Assembly (NCBI RefSeq): GCF_049852125.1
Contig: NZ_CP187532.1
Coordinates: 2,294,001-2,358,000 of the forward strand
Length of the DNA: 64,000 bases
Direction of reading: 5' to 3'
Source: Senimuribacter sp049852125
GTDB taxonomy: Bacteria > Bacillota > Clostridia > Peptostreptococcales > Anaerovoracaceae
Position numbers and translations under genes: made by a program. Below, one piece after another: positions 60,594 to 64,000 of the stretch (the stretch's first letter is position 1; each line of letters begins with the position of its first letter). Under the pieces are notes generated by a model that worked only from the letters and a program-made list of their open reading frames with translations, was not told the DNA's origin and did no database searches.

Positions 60594-61172
60594 TTATTTT
60601 ACAGCGTCCGCGCCAACTTTGAATGCTTTCAGGTTCAGATCGATGAACTTCTCCTTTACATTCTTTCTGATGATATCTTCCCAATCAATATCGTCAAGAC
60701 CCATCAGCTTCACCAGCGCGCCTAACAGAATAACGTTGGCAGCCTTTACATTGCCCAGGTCCGCAGCCATCTTGGATGCATCCATAGCGTGTACGTGATC
60801 TGCAGACTTCTCGATTTCCTCAATCACATCGTTCGCGTATTCCTCTACGCCGGTCAAAACCGTCATGGAAGGAATTCTTTCTGTATTTACAACAACCGCG
60901 CCGTCCGGTTTCAGGTAATCCAGCGTTCTCAATGCTTCCATTTCTTCAAAGGAAACGATGATGTCCGCCGTACCCTTTTCGATAACCGGAGAGAATACCT
61001 TTTCCTTGCTGTATCTTACCTGAGAAACAACGTCGCCGCCTCTCTGGCTCATGCCGTGAATCTCACTCATTTTTACATCATAACCGGCTTCCATCAGGCC
61101 AAAGGTCAGCATCTTTGCAGCAGTGATGGTGCCCTGTCCGCCGACACCTGATAATAAAATATTCTTTGTCAT
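60594..61172 (-). CDS. iorB: Indolepyruvate:ferredoxin oxidoreductase, beta subunit
   Basis: The 192-residue protein starts MTKNILLSGVGGQGTITAAKMLTFGLMEAGYDVKMSEIHGMSQRGGDVVSQVRYS, which is the IorB pattern. With IorA it converts aryl-pyruvates and CoA to aryl-acetyl-CoA and reduced ferredoxin. The stop of iorA is one base upstream of its start. Confidence 0.94.
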   Translation of the reverse strand: MTKNILLSGVGGQGTITAAKMLTFGLMEAGYDVKMSEIHGMSQRGGDVVSQVRYSKEKVFSPVIEKGTADIIVSFEEMEALRTLDYLKPDGAVVVNTERIPSMTVLTGVEEYANDVIEEIEKSADHVHAMDASKMAADLGNVKAANVILLGALVKLMGLDDIDWEDIIRKNVKEKFIDLNLKAFKVGADAVK

Positions 61173-61173
61173 T

Positions 61174-62952
61174 TTATTTCTCCTCCTTTACGATGGCATC
61201 TTTCGGGCAAACCTGTGCGCAAACGTCGCAGCCTACGCAGTCAGCTCTGTTGATATGTACCTTTTTGGTATCTTTGTCAAAGATCAGAGCCGGACAGCCT
61301 GTCTTCTGGCAGAGCTTGCATCCGATACACTTGTCAGGATCTACTACATCCTTTGTCTGGAACAGACCTGGGAATTCTTCCAGATCAGCCGGTGAGAACT
61401 TCTTCAGAACGCACGGCCATCTTGTGATGATTACAGACGGTTCATCCAAATCCCAGAATTCATCGAAAGCAGCGTCAACCTCTTCCAGATTGTTCGGATT
61501 GATTACTTTTACATGCTTGATACCGATAGCTCTTACCAGTTCTTCCATGTTAATCATGTTAGCTTCTTCGCCTTTTACAGTATAACCAGTGCCCGGATTC
61601 TGCTGATGTCCTGTCATACCGGTAATTCTGTTATCCAGGATTACGTTGATGGTGTTACTGTTGTTGTAAACCGTGTTCATCAGAGAATTTACACCTGTGT
61701 GGAAGAAAGTGGAATCGCCCAGTACGGTAACAACCTTTCTCTTGATGCCTTCTCTGTTAAAGGTTTTCTGTGCGCCGTGACCCATGGAAATGGATGCGCC
61801 CATACAGATTGCAGCGTCCATTGCGTTGTAAGGCGCGCCGTATGCCAAGGTATAGCAACCGATATCGCCGGTGATCATAACGTCTTTTCTCTTACCCAAT
61901 CTATAGAACAAACCTCTGTGCGGACATCCTGCGCAAAGTGTAGGCGGACGTTTGATTACCTTGTCTTTTGCATATTCAATCTGCGGCAGTTCTTCGCCGT
62001 AGAGAGCTTTTCTCAGCACATCGGAAGTCATTTCGCCATATGCAGGGAATGTGTCCTTACCATGGCAAACGAATCCGAGACGCTGTACAAATTCTTCGAT
62101 ATATGGATCGTCTTCTTCAACGATATAAATAGTTTCCACTTTGCTGCAGAACTCTTTAATCATTTCTGCCGGCAGAGGGAATGTAAAACCTAATTTCAAA
62201 TAAGAAGCGTCTTCTCCGAATACTTCCTTCGCATAATAGTAAGAAGGGCCGGACGCGATAACGCCAATCTTAGTTCCATTCATCTCAGCAAAGTTGAACT
62301 TGGACTTCTCGGAGTACTCAGCCAGTTTTCTGGTTCTTTCTTCCATATTTACTCTGTTAACTCTTGCATTTGCAGGAACACAAACGAATCTTGCAAGATC
62401 CTTTTCCCAAGGTCTGTTGGCAACTTCCACTCTTTCCCCAACCTCTACCAGGGACTTGGAGTGACATACACGAGTAACCATTCTCATCAGTACCAGTGCG
62501 CCAAAGGTTTCAGAAACTTCATATGCTTCCTTCATCATATCGAGGCATTCCTGAGAATCTGCCGGTTCAAACATCGGCATCTTTGCCATCTTCGCAAAAT
62601 TTCTGTTATCCTGCTCATTCTGGGATGAAAACATACCCGGCTCGTCAGCAGTTACCAAAACGGCGCCGCCATTTACTCTCATAGTTGCAAAGGTCATCAT
62701 CGGGTCAGCAGCTACGTTGACACCTACGTGCTTCATAGAAGCCATGCTTCTTGCTCCAGCCATAGACGCGCCTGCAGCAGATTCCATAGCTACCTTTTCG
62801 TTTGGTGCCCATTCTGCATAAACCTCTTTGTATTTTGCAACATTTTCCAGAATTTCCGTACTCGGTGTTCCCGGATATGCAGCTGCGTGCGTAACGCCTG
62901 CTTCGTACGCGCCTCTTGCGATAGCTTCATCGCCTGTCAGTAATCTTTTCAT
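61174..62952 (-). CDS. iorA: Indolepyruvate:ferredoxin oxidoreductase, alpha subunit
   Basis: ATG at 62952 (MKRLLTGDEAIARGAYEAGVTHAAAYPG) follows GGAGGAAG; the frame to 62982 overlaps that site. The 592-residue protein has the TPP region GDIGCYTLAYGAPYNAMDA and GDSTFFHTGVNSLMN, and two C-terminal [4Fe-4S] motifs (CIGCKLCQKTGCP, CVGCDVCAQVCP). It oxidises indolepyruvate and related aryl-pyruvates from Trp, Phe and Tyr catabolism. Confidence 0.95.
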   Translation of the reverse strand: MKRLLTGDEAIARGAYEAGVTHAAAYPGTPSTEILENVAKYKEVYAEWAPNEKVAMESAAGASMAGARSMASMKHVGVNVAADPMMTFATMRVNGGAVLVTADEPGMFSSQNEQDNRNFAKMAKMPMFEPADSQECLDMMKEAYEVSETFGALVLMRMVTRVCHSKSLVEVGERVEVANRPWEKDLARFVCVPANARVNRVNMEERTRKLAEYSEKSKFNFAEMNGTKIGVIASGPSYYYAKEVFGEDASYLKLGFTFPLPAEMIKEFCSKVETIYIVEEDDPYIEEFVQRLGFVCHGKDTFPAYGEMTSDVLRKALYGEELPQIEYAKDKVIKRPPTLCAGCPHRGLFYRLGKRKDVMITGDIGCYTLAYGAPYNAMDAAICMGASISMGHGAQKTFNREGIKRKVVTVLGDSTFFHTGVNSLMNTVYNNSNTINVILDNRITGMTGHQQNPGTGYTVKGEEANMINMEELVRAIGIKHVKVINPNNLEEVDAAFDEFWDLDEPSVIITRWPCVLKKFSPADLEEFPGLFQTKDVVDPDKCIGCKLCQKTGCPALIFDKDTKKVHINRADCVGCDVCAQVCPKDAIVKEEK

Positions 62953-63404
62953 AAGATTTCTTCCTCCTTTTTTATCTACCATCCTGCCGCAGGCCAGTCA
63001 TCATAAAGCCTGCAGCGGCACTGTCGATTCAAGCTGGCAGCCAGATCGGCTTTTGTCTTGATGGCTATATTTTAATCCAACCAAAAAATTTGTCAATTCG
63101 TTTGGCTAAATTTTATTCAAAAAACATTAAATTATTCAAAAATATGTTTTTTTCAACAAAATAAACTAATTTTTTTTGTATTATTTTCTATTTGTATACT
63201 TTATCCAATACCAGATTTATTACCGTCAAAAAACCTTTATTTTCAATACTTATACAGGTATTTCATACTTTTTTACCAGGATATTCCGAAAAGTGTTTCG
63301 TGTTTTTAACATCTTTCAATATTTTCAGTCTTTTTATTTTTGTTCATACTTGACAATCTTCTCGACCTATCATAAAATGTTCATATTAGAAAGAGAGGTG
63401 TCCC
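62953..63404. promoter_or_regulatory. Divergent control region between iorA and the GntR gene
   Basis: This 452-bp A/T-rich stretch holds no gene. For iorA the -35 TTGACA lies at 63096-63091 with a weak AAATAT -10; its leader forms a GC-rich hairpin (GCAGGC with GCCTGC near 62985-63015). For the GntR gene TTGACA (63350-63355), 17 bp and TAAAAT (63373-63378) form a good promoter. TTGTATAC at 63192-63199 repeats the candidate GntR operator word seen near the citrate operon. Confidence 0.6.
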
Positions 63405-64000
63405 ATGAAACAGGATCTCAGAAAGGCTCCCATCCGTGAGCAAATTTACGGTATTATTAAAGGCAATATTTTAAACCGCAAATATGATTTTGGCAGCCGC
63501 TTATCGATTACCGCTATTTCAAAGGAGCTCAACGTCAGTAACACACCAGTGAGGGAAGCCCTTTCCATGTTAGAACGCGACGGCCTCATAGAAATCTACC
63601 CTAATGCGGGTCCCTTCGTCATTTCCTTTTCCCGGAAACGTGTCGAAACCGTAGCTCAGGCTATTCTCAGTATGCTGCTGGGCGCATTGGAATTATGTCT
63701 GTATACAGAACGTATCGATAAACTTATCGCCATGCTCCAAGATGCTCTAAAAGGCCAAATCGCCCATGAAGACGCCGAAAGCGAACAAGAATATGCTCTA
63801 TACTCCATTGCTTTTGAAAGCGCTTTTATCCAATGCTGCGAAAACGCCTATTTAACCAAGCAATACCGCGAAATTGAAGATCTTTTCTATCTAACCGTCA
63901 TGTACGATCACTGGTACATCGATACCGTCCGCAAAAGAGCTGTTATGGAACACCAACAAATTCTCAGCGCAATCATGACCGGAGACTTTGATATGGCAAA
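63405..64000 (+). CDS. GntR-family (FadR-type) regulator, 3' end outside window
   Basis: ATG at 63405 with AAGAGAGGTG upstream opens a frame of at least 198 codons to the window edge: MKQDLRKAPIREQIYGIIKGN, then a winged helix LSITAISKELNVSNTPVREALSMLERDGLI and the start of an FCD domain (ESAFIQCCENAYL). It is divergent from iorA and probably regulates it. Confidence 0.88.
   Translation, partial: MKQDLRKAPIREQIYGIIKGNILNRKYDFGSRLSITAISKELNVSNTPVREALSMLERDGLIEIYPNAGPFVISFSRKRVETVAQAILSMLLGALELCLYTERIDKLIAMLQDALKGQIAHEDAESEQEYALYSIAFESAFIQCCENAYLTKQYREIEDLFYLTVMYDHWYIDTVRKRAVMEHQQILSAIMTGDFDMA

Overview
The window looks like chromosomal DNA of a strictly anaerobic, low-to-medium GC member of the class Clostridia. 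The pointers are a Re-type citrate synthase, ferredoxin-dependent 2-oxoacid oxidoreductases, a glycyl-radical enzyme with its activase, NhaC antiporters, a T-box leader and clostridial-style operons. An Anaerovoracaceae-like gut organism would fit, but that placement is inference.

Layout. (1) 1-4.9 kb: the first three genes of a type I-C CRISPR-Cas operon (cas3-cas5c-cas8c, minus strand; the rest lies off the left edge). Divergent to it is a solitary CRISPR-repeat-like RNA locus whose spacer-like part matches the cas promoter region at 16 of 18 positions, with mismatches exactly at positions 6 and 12. I read it as a CreR-type cas-autoregulating guide RNA. (2) 4.9-6.4 kb: an MFS exporter behind a leader peptide and alternative hairpins. 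(3) 6.5-11.7 kb: an operon for 2-oxoglutarate synthesis (Re-citrate synthase, GntR regulator, aconitase, isocitrate dehydrogenase). (4) 11.9-17.1 kb: nucleoside salvage (phosphopentomutase, pyrimidine-nucleoside phosphorylase) with rmuC, a phosphoesterase and a response regulator. (5) 17.2-21.7 kb: a FeoB-like membrane protein without a G domain, O-acetylhomoserine sulfhydrylase, and a PadR/HAAS pair. (6) 21.8-31.1 kb: a complete shikimate-Phe-Tyr operon (aroF-tyrA-aroB-aroA-aroC-pheA-aroEK-aroQ plus two passengers) behind a Phe/Tyr-rich leader peptide and an attenuator. (7) 31.2-40.9 kb: an amino-acid permease with divergent MerR, then a glycyl-radical enzyme cluster (activase, radical enzyme with Cys-x-Gln in place of Cys-x-Glu, SDR, AraC regulator, EamA transporter). 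(8) 40.9-46.7 kb: a frameshifted NhaC antiporter and a redox group (CoA-disulfide reductase/rhodanese, C_GCAxxG_C_C protein, DUF2284, DUF1805). (9) 46.7-51 kb: a four-subunit 2-oxoacid:ferredoxin oxidoreductase whose long leader holds an isoleucine-type T-box followed by four 119-bp tandem repeats; a second array of 52-bp hairpin repeats lies beyond. (10) 51-57.8 kb: flavin reductase, PC4-like protein, an apparently leaderless ABC-F gene, a Gate-domain membrane protein, LysR, BioY, PHP phosphoesterase. (11) 57.8-64 kb: a second NhaC antiporter, aminotransferase, indolepyruvate oxidoreductase iorBA and a divergent GntR regulator (cut by the window end).

The genes fit an amino-acid-centred anaerobe that makes aromatic amino acids and glutamate precursors, and exchanges amino acids with 2-oxoacids and acyl-CoAs through ferredoxin. 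RNA-based control is unusually prominent: a CRISPR-derived guide RNA, two leader-peptide attenuators and a T-box within 64 kb. No tRNA, rRNA, insertion sequence or full CRISPR array was seen.
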